A DNA stretch of 43,875 nt from Lentibacter sp. (GTDB taxonomy: Bacteria; Pseudomonadota; Alphaproteobacteria; Rhodobacterales; Rhodobacteraceae), in assembly GCA_016744435.1 (NCBI GenBank), contig JADGEJ010000023.1, positions 15,940 through 59,814 on the forward strand, read 5' to 3'. Positions 1-7,975 of this stretch are shown piece by piece. The translations under genes were made by a program, and so were the position numbers. Each line of letters begins with the position of its first letter. Positions within the stretch are counted from its first letter, which is position 1. The notes under the pieces were generated by a model. That model worked only from the letters and a program-made list of their open reading frames with translations. It did not search any database and was not told the DNA's origin.

Positions 1-25
1 TTTCTGATATTTAACGTGAAGATGA

Positions 26-93
26 GGCGGACACCTCCTCCGCCACTATCACATTTCGATAGTTTTGATTAGGTCGCCCTGGGCGGCCTTTTT
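26..93 (+). terminator. Tandem terminator-like hairpins at window start
   Basis: Three short hairpins stand in a row: GGCGGA/TCCGCC (26-44), ACTATC/GATAGT (45-63, followed by TTTG), and GGTCGCC/GGCGGCC with one G-U pair (72-88, followed by TTTTTC). The last reads as a plus-strand intrinsic terminator. It probably closes a gene or RNA lying left of the window. Nothing else is recognisable in 1-220. Confidence 0.5.
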
Positions 94-220
94 CTTAGTG
101 GTGTGGCACACTAGCCGCCTTAGTGGCCTCCTGGTGGTGGCGGTCTGTCACTTCGTGCATGATCCGTTGGTGCCCAGTGAGGATAGCGCGCCGTTGTGAA
201 CGGATTTACTGCAAATTCCC

Positions 221-1435
221 TTATATTACAGCACCTTCCGCGATTGGCTGGTTTGCTAATATCCGCTCAAAATGGAAGGTGCTCAGATCAAGGCTCCGGT
301 ACTCCCCGTGTACAAGCCATTCCGCGGTGGCGCGCCCCATCGCTGGGCTTTGTTGCAGCCCGTGGCCTGAAAAACCGTTGAGAAAGAGGAAGTTTTCAAT
401 CTCAGTATGCGGGCCTGTTATGGCGTTATGATCAAGCGTGTTCATGGCGTAATGCCCTGTCCATTCACTTATCACTTTGATGGCTTCAAACTGGGGGATG
501 CGCGTTGCTATCGTTGGCCAAACGTGACTTTCCCACAGGCTATGATCCATCGCGAAGTCATCATGAGCGACAGCCGGATCCACCGTGGAATGCCCGCCAG
601 CCTGATAGGTCCCTCCTCCGATTTCGCGAAAATGGACACCTGAAGGGTCAATCGTTAGGGGCAAATCGCGCTCAAGCGGCTGTTCGGCCTTAAACACCCA
701 AGTGTGGCGCTTTCGCGGCTCTACAGGCAGGCTGATGCCCGCCATACTGGCCGTCTTTGCCGCGCGAGGGCCTGAGGCGTTCACAACCTGCCCGCAGGCG
801 ACAATTTCGCCCGTTTGGAGCGTAACGCTTTCAACCCGAGTGCCTGCTGTATTTTTATCAATCGCGACAACTTCGTTCTGGACATATTCTACCCCGCGTT
901 CACGCGCTTGGCGGCGCCACCACTGGAAAACAGCATGGCCGTCCCAATAGCCTTCATCGACGGTATTGATCGAACCGAGCAGGATGTCATCGACGTTGTA
1001 GAACGGGTAGGCGTCTTTGATGTCGCGCGCACTCATCAGCTGGGTCGCGGCGCCTGCATTGTGCTGAACCACGCAATTGTTGCGAAGCGTGTTCGCGAAA
1101 CCCTCGGTGTCGGCCAAATATAAATACCCAAAATTATGGATGCCAAGCTCTGGCACGCGCATGTCGCCTCCCATGCGATCTCGAATATTCTTCACGAAAT
1201 CCGCGGCAAATTGCGAGATACGCACATTCAGTCCGGTTGAAAACTGCTGGCGCATGCAAGAGTTGGTGTGCGTGGTTGAGGCTGTTTCATAGCTCATATC
1301 GCGGTCAAGCACGAGAATTCGACCGTCAAAACCCTGCTCAGTCAGAAACCAGGCAGTCGACGAACCCATGATAGCCCCACCGATTATGACTATGTCATAA
1401 GAGCTATGCTCAGGTGTTTGCGAAATGCTTTTCAA
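221..1435 (-). CDS. FAD-dependent oxidoreductase (DAO / FOXRED1-like family)
   Basis: This is a 404-residue flavoprotein of the D-amino-acid oxidase/sarcosine oxidase superfamily. These enzymes oxidise amines or amino acids with FAD. The dinucleotide-binding motif IIGGAIMGSS is at residues 17-26, and the RQQFS segment near residue 63 is seen in FOXRED1-like members. A C-terminal GFSGHGLQQSP stretch matches the usual second FAD contact. No signal peptide is seen, so it should be cytosolic. The start is TTG at 1435 with AAAGGAAAAGG just upstream; there is no suitable ATG before the flavin motif. The substrate cannot be told from sequence. The neighbouring liv remnants suggest an old amino-acid uptake/catabolism locus, which is inference. 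Confidence 0.85.
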   Translation of the reverse strand: MKSISQTPEHSSYDIVIIGGAIMGSSTAWFLTEQGFDGRILVLDRDMSYETASTTHTNSCMRQQFSTGLNVRISQFAADFVKNIRDRMGGDMRVPELGIHNFGYLYLADTEGFANTLRNNCVVQHNAGAATQLMSARDIKDAYPFYNVDDILLGSINTVDEGYWDGHAVFQWWRRQARERGVEYVQNEVVAIDKNTAGTRVESVTLQTGEIVACGQVVNASGPRAAKTASMAGISLPVEPRKRHTWVFKAEQPLERDLPLTIDPSGVHFREIGGGTYQAGGHSTVDPAVAHDDFAMDHSLWESHVWPTIATRIPQFEAIKVISEWTGHYAMNTLDHNAITGPHTEIENFLFLNGFSGHGLQQSPAMGRATAEWLVHGEYRSLDLSTFHFERILANQPIAEGAVI

Positions 1436-1749
1436 GTGCCTTTTCCTTTACGACCTAGCGGCCATTCCATCACTGATACCTCCCAACTGAGGTTAAAAAT
1501 CTTAAACTCAGTTTCTCAGGAAAGACAACCACATGCCCGGCCCATTCAAACCGGAATGTTCGGGCGCACCTCCAAGGCAAAGCGAACGCGATCCGACAAC
1601 GAAAACCAATGTTCCGTTACGACTTTCCCACCAGAGTTGGCGGGTTTGGCTCGCGCGTGTTTACTCTAGAAAGTAGCGGAAAGGACGGCCAAAAACGGCG
1701 GCACCCGCACTAAAAAGAGGGCGCAGCCAGTGGGCTAGCGAAGAGGTTC

Positions 1750-2160
1750 ATGGACCTTCTACAGTTGCTTTTCAGCGGCATTGCAAATGGCTGTATCAAT
1801 GGCCTCGTCGCCCTTGGCTTTGTGTTGATCTACAAGTCAGCGAGGGCGTTAACTTTGCCCAAGGCGACATGATGGTTTTCTCAGGCGGCCTCATTGCCTT
1901 CATCGCCTACGAGCCAATAGCGCTTTGTAGCCGCTGGTTAAAAACGCGCACTTGGTTTGAAATTTTCCCACTGCTGCGCCGCGAAGAGCGAGAGCGCCGT
2001 CAGCGTGTGGAAGAAGGCGAGATTGTCACCATTCTAGGCGCAAATGGTGCTGGGGCAGACGTCATACAAACCAGACGAAAGCGACTTCACAGGCGCATGG
2101 GTTGGCGAATATATCGCAACCGCCGGCGAAAACCTCCCGGAACTGGCAGCTCGTAAAAAC
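1750..2160 (+). pseudogene. Decayed branched-chain amino-acid transporter genes (livH and livF/livG remnants)
   Basis: From ATG 1750 the frame reads like the N-terminus of a LivH permease (MDLLQLLFSGIANGCING, then VALGFVLIYK) but stops at 1870. Shifting frame near 1838 restores the LivH hallmark VNFAQGDMMVFSGG. After about 1920 the similarity ends, and at 2007-2054 the same frame gives VEEGEIVTILGANGAG, the Walker A lead-in of a LivF/LivG ATPase without the KT. A frameshift plus an internal deletion that joins permease to ATPase explains this. Downstream (2060-2220) are short frames I cannot assign. Confidence 0.7.
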
Positions 2161-2423
2161 GATCGACCAAATCAAACCATCAGCAGGGGAGAACATCATG
2201 TTTGCCCTTGATCGCTCTTTCAGAAGAGCCGACAAGCCGGAGTGGCTTGCCTCAACAAAACATGCCCATCCACGCTAGAAAATGAGTCTCAAAAGGCTCA
2301 CTCGTAGCATTTTCCACATTATTGCCATGCCAATGCTTGAAAATTGTCATGTGGCCATACTAGCTGCGCAAAACAATAATTGTGCGCTGTTATAAGGCGC
2401 CTCCATCTATTGAGAGAGTAGCC
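2161..2423 (+). promoter_or_regulatory. Leader region of sat-cysC
   Basis: This non-coding stretch is less GC-rich than its surroundings. An imperfect palindrome, GCGC-AA-ACAAT-A-ATTGT-GCGC (2366-2386), lies about 40 bases before the sat-cysC start and could be an operator. I see no convincing -35/-10 pair. The purine-rich GAGAGAG at 2412-2418 is the likely ribosome-binding site. Confidence 0.3.
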
Positions 2424-4139
2424 ATGTTCGAGCCCAACCTAGCCCCCATCCCCGAGCTTTTCGTATCGTATGAGAGCGCGCAAAAGCTGAAGGTCGAAGC
2501 CGCTGATTTGATCAGCCATGATCTCACGCCGCGTCAGATCTGTGATCTGGAGCTGTTGATGAACGGTGGGTTCAACCCGCTCAAAGGCTTCCTGAGCGAG
2601 GAAGACTACAACGGTGTTGTTGAGAACATGCGTCTCGCGAACGGTGTTTTGTGGCCGATGCCTATCAACCTTGATGTGAGCGAAGACTTCGCAGCGTCAT
2701 TGGAAGTTGGTCAGGACATTGCGCTGCGTGATCAGGAGGGTGTGATCCTCGCGACGATGACCGTGACAGACCGTTGGGAGCCCAACAAAGCGCTTGAGGC
2801 CGAGAAGGTTTTTGGCGCCGATGATGACACGCACCCCGCCGTGAATTACCTGCACAACCAAGCTGGCAAAATCTACCTTGGCGGCCCGGTGACGGGCATC
2901 CAGCAGCCCGTGCATTACGATTTTCGCGCCCGCCGCGACACGCCGAACGAGTTGCGCGCCTACTTCCGCAAGGTTGGCTGGCGCCGTGTTGTTGCGTTCC
3001 AAACGCGCAACCCGCTGCACCGCGCGCACCAAGAGCTGACGTTCCGCGCCGCCAAAGAAGCGCAGGCCAACCTGCTCATTCACCCGGTTGTCGGCATGAC
3101 CAAGCCGGGCGACGTTGACCACTTCACCCGCGTGCGCTGCTACGAAGCCGTGCTCGACAAATACCCGGCCTCGACAACATCAATGTCGCTGCTCAACCTT
3201 GCCATGCGCATGGCTGGTCCACGCGAAGCTGTGTGGCACGGCCTCATCCGCGCCAACCACGGTTGCACCCACTTTATCGTTGGCCGCGACCACGCTGGCC
3301 CCGGCAAAAACTCGGCTGGCGAAGATTTTTACGGCCCCTATGACGCGCAAGACCTGTTCCGCGAACATCAGGAAGAGATGAACATCGAAATGGTTGACTT
3401 CAAACACATGGTTTGGGTCGCCGAGCGCGCGCAATACGAGCCGATGGACGAGATCAAAGACAAAGACGAGGTCACGATTCTCAATATCTCGGGCACCGAG
3501 CTGCGCCGCCGTCTGGCGGAAGGGCTAGAAATCCCCGAGTGGTTCTCTTTCCCCGAAGTTGTGACCGAGTTGCGCAAAACGCGCCCGCCGCGCAGCAACC
3601 AAGGCTTCACCGTGTTCTTCACCGGCTTCTCGGGCTCGGGCAAATCAACCATCGCCAACGCTCTGATGGTCAAGCTGATGGAAATGGGCGGCCGCCCTGT
3701 GACGCTTTTGGATGGCGACATCGTGCGCAAAAATCTGAGCTCTGAGCTGGGCTTTAGCAAAGAGCACCGCGACCTCAACATTCGCCGCATCGGCTATGTC
3801 GCGAGCGAGATCACCAAAAACGGCGGCATCGCGATCTGCGCGCCAATCGCGCCCTACGCCACCACCCGCCGTGCCGTGCGTGAAGACGTGGAGGCCTTTG
3901 GTGCCTTCATCGAGATCCACGTCGCGACCAGCATCGAAGAATGCGAACGCCGCGACCGCAAAGGCCTCTACAAGCTCGCCCGTGAAGGCAAGATCAAAGA
4001 GTTCACCGGCATCTCAGACCCATACGACGTGCCGAGCAACCCGGAACTCAGCGTCGAAACCGAAAACGTCGGCGTCGACAACTGCGCCCACCAAGTCATC
4101 CTCAAACTTGAAAGCATGGGCCTCATCGCCGCGAACTAG
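2424..4139 (+). CDS. sat-cysC: Bifunctional sulfate adenylyltransferase / adenylylsulfate kinase
   Basis: This 571-residue fusion makes PAPS from sulfate. The N-terminal ATP sulfurylase forms APS from ATP and sulfate, and the C-terminal APS kinase phosphorylates it. The sulfurylase motifs QTRNPLHRAH (193-202) and GRDHAGPG (from about 287) are intact. The kinase part has Walker A GFSGSGKST (401-409) and DGDIVRKNLS (from 431), followed by the FSKEHRDLNIRRIGYVA segment. Both halves look catalytically complete. ATG 2424 is chosen because the family begins there; the frame is open a further 14 codons upstream with no homology. A strong terminator follows. No cys genes flank it, so it appears monocistronic. 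Confidence 0.95.
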   Translation: MFEPNLAPIPELFVSYESAQKLKVEAADLISHDLTPRQICDLELLMNGGFNPLKGFLSEEDYNGVVENMRLANGVLWPMPINLDVSEDFAASLEVGQDIALRDQEGVILATMTVTDRWEPNKALEAEKVFGADDDTHPAVNYLHNQAGKIYLGGPVTGIQQPVHYDFRARRDTPNELRAYFRKVGWRRVVAFQTRNPLHRAHQELTFRAAKEAQANLLIHPVVGMTKPGDVDHFTRVRCYEAVLDKYPASTTSMSLLNLAMRMAGPREAVWHGLIRANHGCTHFIVGRDHAGPGKNSAGEDFYGPYDAQDLFREHQEEMNIEMVDFKHMVWVAERAQYEPMDEIKDKDEVTILNISGTELRRRLAEGLEIPEWFSFPEVVTELRKTRPPRSNQGFTVFFTGFSGSGKSTIANALMVKLMEMGGRPVTLLDGDIVRKNLSSELGFSKEHRDLNIRRIGYVASEITKNGGIAICAPIAPYATTRRAVREDVEAFGAFIEIHVATSIEECERRDRKGLYKLAREGKIKEFTGISDPYDVPSNPELSVETENVGVDNCAHQVILKLESMGLIAAN

Positions 4140-4157
4140 GCTCTAGCGCTCCCCCTT

Positions 4158-4191
4158 AAACGCCGTTGAAGTTTGCACTTCAGCGGCGTTT
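4158..4191 (+). terminator. Intrinsic terminator after sat-cysC
   Basis: A 15-bp stem (one G-U pair) with a 4-base loop begins AAACGCCG and ends CGGCGTTT, then TCT. It starts 18 bases past the sat-cysC stop and is strong by eye. Confidence 0.85.
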
Positions 4192-4238
4192 CTGCTTACA
4201 ATTCCCTATTGTTTACGCGTGTTTGGGGGAACCCGTGT

Positions 4239-4625
4239 ATGGAGTTCGTTCTCTTCGGGCTGTTTGGAGCTGCGAGCCTGTTTGGCCTTTTCGAAATCTT
4301 TGGCAGCGATGATGTCAACGACGAGTCACCCGCCCCCCTGCCGCCAGATGGTCTGGGCACGGGCGAAACTGCTGAAATCATTCACATAACGGGCTTCAAC
4401 CCAGAGGAAGACGTGATACGCATCGGCGCGGGCTACGCGACAAGCATTGTCGGCTCGCAAGTTGAAGAGGCTGCTGACGGCTCCTACTCTAACCTGATCG
4501 TTGAGCTGCGCGGTGACGGCTTTGAAGACGATGACGAGAGTTCCTCGATTGTCATTCGCCTTGACAGGGTGACAGGCTATTCTGCCGCCGAGCTTTTGGT
4601 AGAAGCCTATTCGCCCCACCAATAG
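4239..4625 (+). CDS. Small acidic N-terminally membrane-anchored protein
   Basis: This 128-residue protein has no recognised name. Residues 1-20 (MEFVLFGLFGAASLFGLFEI) form a hydrophobic anchor, followed by an acidic, proline-containing linker (GSDDVNDESPAPLPPDG). The rest includes ITGFNPEEDVIRI, which resembles the 'DF.p..D.I' strand found next to RTX/serralysin-type calcium-binding repeats in secreted roseobacter proteins, although no GGxGxD repeat is present. ATG 4239 is chosen over an upstream TTG that lies inside the sat-cysC terminator. It is probably periplasmic or exported; function is unknown. Confidence 0.6.
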   Translation: MEFVLFGLFGAASLFGLFEIFGSDDVNDESPAPLPPDGLGTGETAEIIHITGFNPEEDVIRIGAGYATSIVGSQVEEAADGSYSNLIVELRGDGFEDDDESSSIVIRLDRVTGYSAAELLVEAYSPHQ

Positions 4626-4663
4626 CGGTGGCCTGATCTCGAAAGTCCGGTATTGTCAGAGCT

Positions 4664-5338
4664 ATGCTGACTGTCTCGCTCACATCAATCCCGCCGCGTT
4701 TTGACGGGCTTGGCCCCTGCCTTGAAAGCCTCTTGGCGCAGCGTGGCGTTGGGCGTGTCGTTCTCACCATCCCGCATAAATACACCCGTTTCCCTGACAG
4801 TTTCACGCTGCCTGCACTGCCCGCTGGTGTGACATTGCTACGCTGCAATGACATCGGGCCAGCTTGCAAGATCCTGCCACTTGCAGCGCAATCGGAGGCT
4901 TCGCAACCGATCCTCTATTGCGATGATGACTGGGACTACGAGCAAGGTTGGGCGGCAGGCTTTCTTGGGGCGCACGCTGATCACCCAGAGGCCGCGATAG
5001 CTGCGAGTGCGTTTTCTAGCGAGCGGCTCGGAAGCCAAGGTGTTGGGCTTATCGCTCAGGGCTTTGCCGGTGTCTTGTTGACCCCGAACATGCTGCCTCG
5101 CGTTAGCTATGACGTCCCCGTAGACTTCCAGCTGGTCGATGACATTTGGCTTTCGGGCATGCTGGCGTTGGGATCAAGCGCAATTGTACCAGCCTCGCAC
5201 CTGCGCCAGCTTGCCAAGCCTTCGGCAAACGAGGCTTCTCCCTTACAAAACGAAGCTCAGCGCGCGAAGGCCAACCATGCCTGTGTTGCATTCCTCAGCG
5301 CGCAGTTCGGTGTTTGGCCTCCGAAAACAGAGCGCTGA
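4664..5338 (+). CDS. Glycosyltransferase-like protein
   Basis: This 224-residue protein starts MLTVSLTSIPPRF and carries a metal-binding-type acidic cluster, YCDDDWDYEQ, near residues 85-94, typical of the DxD motif of GT-A fold nucleotide-sugar transferases. A second acidic patch (VDDIWLSGML, about 158-167) sits where related families place acceptor or catalytic residues. There is no membrane segment or signal peptide, so it is likely cytosolic. Donor and acceptor cannot be told. It stands apart from polysaccharide genes and converges on the DUF1150 gene with only two bases between stop codons. Confidence 0.55.
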   Translation: MLTVSLTSIPPRFDGLGPCLESLLAQRGVGRVVLTIPHKYTRFPDSFTLPALPAGVTLLRCNDIGPACKILPLAAQSEASQPILYCDDDWDYEQGWAAGFLGAHADHPEAAIAASAFSSERLGSQGVGLIAQGFAGVLLTPNMLPRVSYDVPVDFQLVDDIWLSGMLALGSSAIVPASHLRQLAKPSANEASPLQNEAQRAKANHACVAFLSAQFGVWPPKTER

Positions 5339-5340
5339 CG

Positions 5341-5568
5341 TTAGTGAGCTGCCATCGGTGACAGCTCATTTTGACGCGCCAGCGTAAACGCTAGGCTGCG
5401 GCTTTTGACCAGTGCAAGTCTCTCGCCACCTTCATCATGCAGAGCATAGAGCGTTTTCGCGCCCATAGCCTGTTCGCGCACATCGTCAGGCAGGTCTTTC
5501 ACCGCGACTTCGCGCACATAGACAAGCGGCTTCCCGTTCTGGCTTTTGAATTCAAATGGTGTGTTCAT
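5341..5568 (-). CDS. DUF1150 family protein
   Basis: This 75-residue alphaproteobacterial small protein has the DUF1150 pattern, with YVREVAVKDLPDDV followed by LYALHDEGGERLALVKSR and then FTLARQNEL at the C-terminus. The biochemical role is unknown. It starts three bases after the small heat-shock gene, with AGGG just upstream of its ATG, so the two are almost certainly co-transcribed and probably stress-induced together. Genes of this family are usually found next to hsp20 in this class, which supports the call. Confidence 0.8.
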   Translation of the reverse strand: MNTPFEFKSQNGKPLVYVREVAVKDLPDDVREQAMGAKTLYALHDEGGERLALVKSRSLAFTLARQNELSPMAAH

Positions 5569-5571
5569 GTC

Positions 5572-5985
5572 TTACCCTTTCCTGATCTTAACTGTTTGAA
5601 CAACGGTCTCTGGCTCGGCGCGAGTTAGGTCAACGTGCAGTAGGCCATTTTCCATAATGGCTTCGCCCACTTCGACGCCCTCCGCCAACACAAACGATCG
5701 CTGAAACTGTCGCGCGGCTATCCCGCGGTGCAAAAACAGCCGCCCCTCGGCATCGTCGTTCTGACGACCTCTGATCACCAGTTGCTTTTCTTCCACCGTG
5801 ATCGCCAGATCAGCTTCGCAAAATCCGGCGACAGCAAGTGTGATACGGTAGGAGTACTGTGATGTCTGTTCGATGTTGAAGGGCGGGTAGCCCTCATTGC
5901 CTGACTTGGCATTGCGCTCCAGCAGGCGTTCTAGCTGCTCAAAACCCAACAGATAAGGGTGTGACCCCAAGGTAAGTTTGCTCAT
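5572..5985 (-). CDS. Small heat-shock protein, Hsp20/IbpA family
   Basis: This 137-residue alpha-crystallin-type chaperone holds unfolding proteins in a refoldable state in the cytosol. The N-terminal arm (SHPYLLGFEQLERLLE) and PPFNIEQTSQYSYRI, which opens the crystallin domain, match class A rhizobial/roseobacter Hsp20. The beta-strand region VIRGRQNDDAEGRLFLHRGIA follows, with a conserved FQRSFVL strand. ATG 5985 is preferred over an upstream start because AAGGG lies 7 bases before it and the family starts there. No ROSE-type anti-Shine-Dalgarno was recognised in the leader. The downstream partner is the DUF1150 gene. Confidence 0.92.
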   Translation of the reverse strand: MSKLTLGSHPYLLGFEQLERLLERNAKSGNEGYPPFNIEQTSQYSYRITLAVAGFCEADLAITVEEKQLVIRGRQNDDAEGRLFLHRGIAARQFQRSFVLAEGVEVGEAIMENGLLHVDLTRAEPETVVQTVKIRKG

Positions 5986-6153
5986 GACACGCCCTTTTGT
6001 GTAAGCGACAGTGTTGGTTAGCCGATGTTCGGCACGGCCCCGACTTCGGCGACCGTTAAACATAATATGGGAAAGCTAACCCGATGACGCAAGAGCTTTG
6101 CTAAAATGCTATTTTTCAGTATCTTGCACTCCAAAGAAACGGAATCACCGCAC

Positions 6154-6378
6154 ATGAATGCCTCAGGCGATATCTCGATGAAGACAGAAGACGTTCTGCG
6201 CGTTGAGCTTGAGGTTCTTCGCCGCGAGCATCGCGACCTTGACGAAGCGATACATGCCCTTGTTGAAAAAGGCAGTGCTGATCAGTTGACTGTCAAACGC
6301 CTGAAAAAGCAAAAACTTCGGCTCAAAGACATGATTGCGCAGATCGACGATCGGCTGACGCCGGACATCATTGCCTAA
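6154..6378 (+). CDS. YdcH-like DUF465 protein
   Basis: This small helical protein (74 residues from ATG 6154) has the DUF465 signature LRREHRDLDEAIHAL followed by LKKQKLRLKDMIAQI, predicted to form an antiparallel helical hairpin or short coiled coil. Function in the family is unknown; many alphaproteobacteria carry several copies. The start is uncertain: ATG 6178 or the longer frame from 6106 are alternatives, and none has a strong ribosome-binding site. It lies 48 bases before purE in the same direction and could be co-transcribed. Confidence 0.8.
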   Translation: MNASGDISMKTEDVLRVELEVLRREHRDLDEAIHALVEKGSADQLTVKRLKKQKLRLKDMIAQIDDRLTPDIIA

Positions 6379-6426
6379 GGGACAGATTTGCCTATAGTGC
6401 GGCTCTCACAAGACGCGGAGACAGCT

Positions 6427-6912
6427 ATGGGCGTGAAAGTCGGGATCATTATGGGCAGCCAGTCGGACTGGCCGACCATGAAGGGCGCAGCAGACATTTT
6501 GGATGAACTGGGCATCGCCTATGAGGCCAAAATCGTCTCTGCACATCGCACGCCCGACAGACTCTGGGACTATGGAAAAACCGCCGTTGAACGCGGTTTG
6601 CATGTGATCATCGCAGGGGCTGGTGGCGCAGCACACTTGCCCGGAATGATGGCTTCCAAAACCCGCGTTCCTGTTGTTGGCGTACCAGTGCAAACCAAGG
6701 CGCTATCGGGCGTCGATAGTCTTTATTCTATTGTTCAGATGCCCAAAGGGTTTCCCGTGGCGACTATGGCGATCGGCGCGGCAGGAGCGGCCAATGCGGG
6801 CTTGATGGCCGCAGGTATACTTGCCCTGCAAGATGCGGAATTGGCAGCACGGCTTGACGCATGGCGCACAGCACTCGCAGCCTCAATTCCCGAGGAGCCC
6901 TCAGATGACTGA
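6427..6912 (+). CDS. purE: N5-carboxyaminoimidazole ribonucleotide mutase
   Basis: This is class I PurE of de novo purine synthesis. It converts N5-CAIR, made by PurK, into CAIR. The 161 residues include the active-site loops MGSQSDW (about 9-15) with its catalytic Ser/Asp, VSAHRTPD with the catalytic His, and [15 protein letters not shown] 6427 has GGAG nearby; the open frame extends upstream without homology. The last eight bases overlap the purK start, so the two are translationally coupled. Confidence 0.95.
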   Translation: MGVKVGIIMGSQSDWPTMKGAADILDELGIAYEAKIVSAHRTPDRLWDYGKTAVERGLHVIIAGAGGAAHLPGMMASKTRVPVVGVPVQTKALSGVDSLYSIVQMPKGFPVATMAIGAAGAANAGLMAAGILALQDAELAARLDAWRTALAASIPEEPSDD

Positions 6913-7972
6913 TACCCTGCCGCAAGGCGCAACTATCGGTATTCTCGGTGGCGGCCAACTCGGGCGCATGCTCTCGGTTGCTGCGTCACGCCTTGGCTTC
7001 AAAACCTGCATTTTCGAACCCGGCGGCGACTGCCCCGCCAGCCATGTGGCTAACTATCACATGCAGGCAGGCTATGATGACGCCGATGCCTTAGCCAAAT
7101 TTGCCGCAAGCGTTGATGCCGTCACCTACGAGTTTGAGAACATACCGACTTCGGCGCTTGATGTGCTTGAAAGCGCTCGGCTTATCCGCCCCGGGCGCGA
7201 GGCACTGCGCGTCAGCCAAGACCGTCTCATCGAGAAGAGTTTTCTTGAGGGCCTCGGCTTAGCGATAGCACCCTATGCTGCTGTCAATTCCGAGGATGAC
7301 CTGCGCCAAGCGGCTGCCGCTATCGGCTCTCCTGCAATTTTGAAGACCTGCCGGTTCGGCTATGACGGCAAGGGCCAAACGAAGTTGAACAGCCCCGACG
7401 ACATCAGCGAAGCTTGGGCCTCAATGGCTGAAGCGCCTTCTGTTTTGGAAGGCTTCGTGAATTTCAGCAAAGAGATTTCGATCATCGCAGCGCGCGGGCC
7501 TTCTGGCGAAGTGTCGTGCTTTGATCCAGGTGAAAACGTCCACAAGGACGGCATTTTGTGCACAACAACAGTACCAGCCCAAATTTCGGCCGCCTTGCGC
7601 ACTGATGCCGTTCTGCTTGCCGCCAAAATCCTCAATGCGCTAGACTATGTTGGCGTTATGGGTGTTGAGCTTTTCGTGACATCGCAGGGGCTCGTTGTTA
7701 ACGAGATCGCCCCTCGTGTGCACAATTCAGGGCACTGGACACAGGCTGGCTGCGCTGTCGATCAGTTCGAGCAGCACATTCGCGCTATTGTCGGTTGGCC
7801 TTTGGGCGACGGAGCGCGCTATGCCGACGTCGTCATGGAGAACCTTATCGGCGATGACATGGCCCGCGTTCCAGCCCTTGCGAAAGAGCCGAAAACTCAG
7901 CTTCACCTTTATGGCAAAGCCGACGTGAAAGCGGGCCGTAAGATGGGCCACGTCAACCGGATTACCGGCTGA
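6905..7972 (+). CDS. purK: N5-carboxyaminoimidazole ribonucleotide synthase
   Basis: This is an ATP-grasp enzyme of 355 residues that carboxylates AIR to N5-CAIR with ATP and bicarbonate, the step before PurE. It begins [21 protein letters not shown], the dinucleotide-like N-terminal fold. The ATP-grasp part shows [12 protein letters not shown] and then [16 protein letters not shown]. Near the C-terminus, [14 protein letters not shown] is the PurK hallmark. ATG 6905 lies inside the end of purE (8-base overlap). The stop is only three bases from the stop of the convergent helicase gene, leaving no room for a separate terminator. Confidence 0.95.
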   Translation: MTDTLPQGATIGILGGGQLGRMLSVAASRLGFKTCIFEPGGDCPASHVANYHMQAGYDDADALAKFAASVDAVTYEFENIPTSALDVLESARLIRPGREALRVSQDRLIEKSFLEGLGLAIAPYAAVNSEDDLRQAAAAIGSPAILKTCRFGYDGKGQTKLNSPDDISEAWASMAEAPSVLEGFVNFSKEISIIAARGPSGEVSCFDPGENVHKDGILCTTTVPAQISAALRTDAVLLAAKILNALDYVGVMGVELFVTSQGLVVNEIAPRVHNSGHWTQAGCAVDQFEQHIRAIVGWPLGDGARYADVVMENLIGDDMARVPALAKEPKTQLHLYGKADVKAGRKMGHVNRITG

Positions 7973-7975
7973 CGC

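Noticed and set aside
1-64. 3' end of a tRNA or tmRNA (CTCCGCCA at 37-44)
   Set aside because: No T-arm consensus lies at the right distance and the segment is explained by short hairpins.
5986-6063. ROSE-type RNA thermometer before hsp20
   Set aside because: I saw no UUGCU-type sequence able to mask the AAGGG ribosome-binding site.
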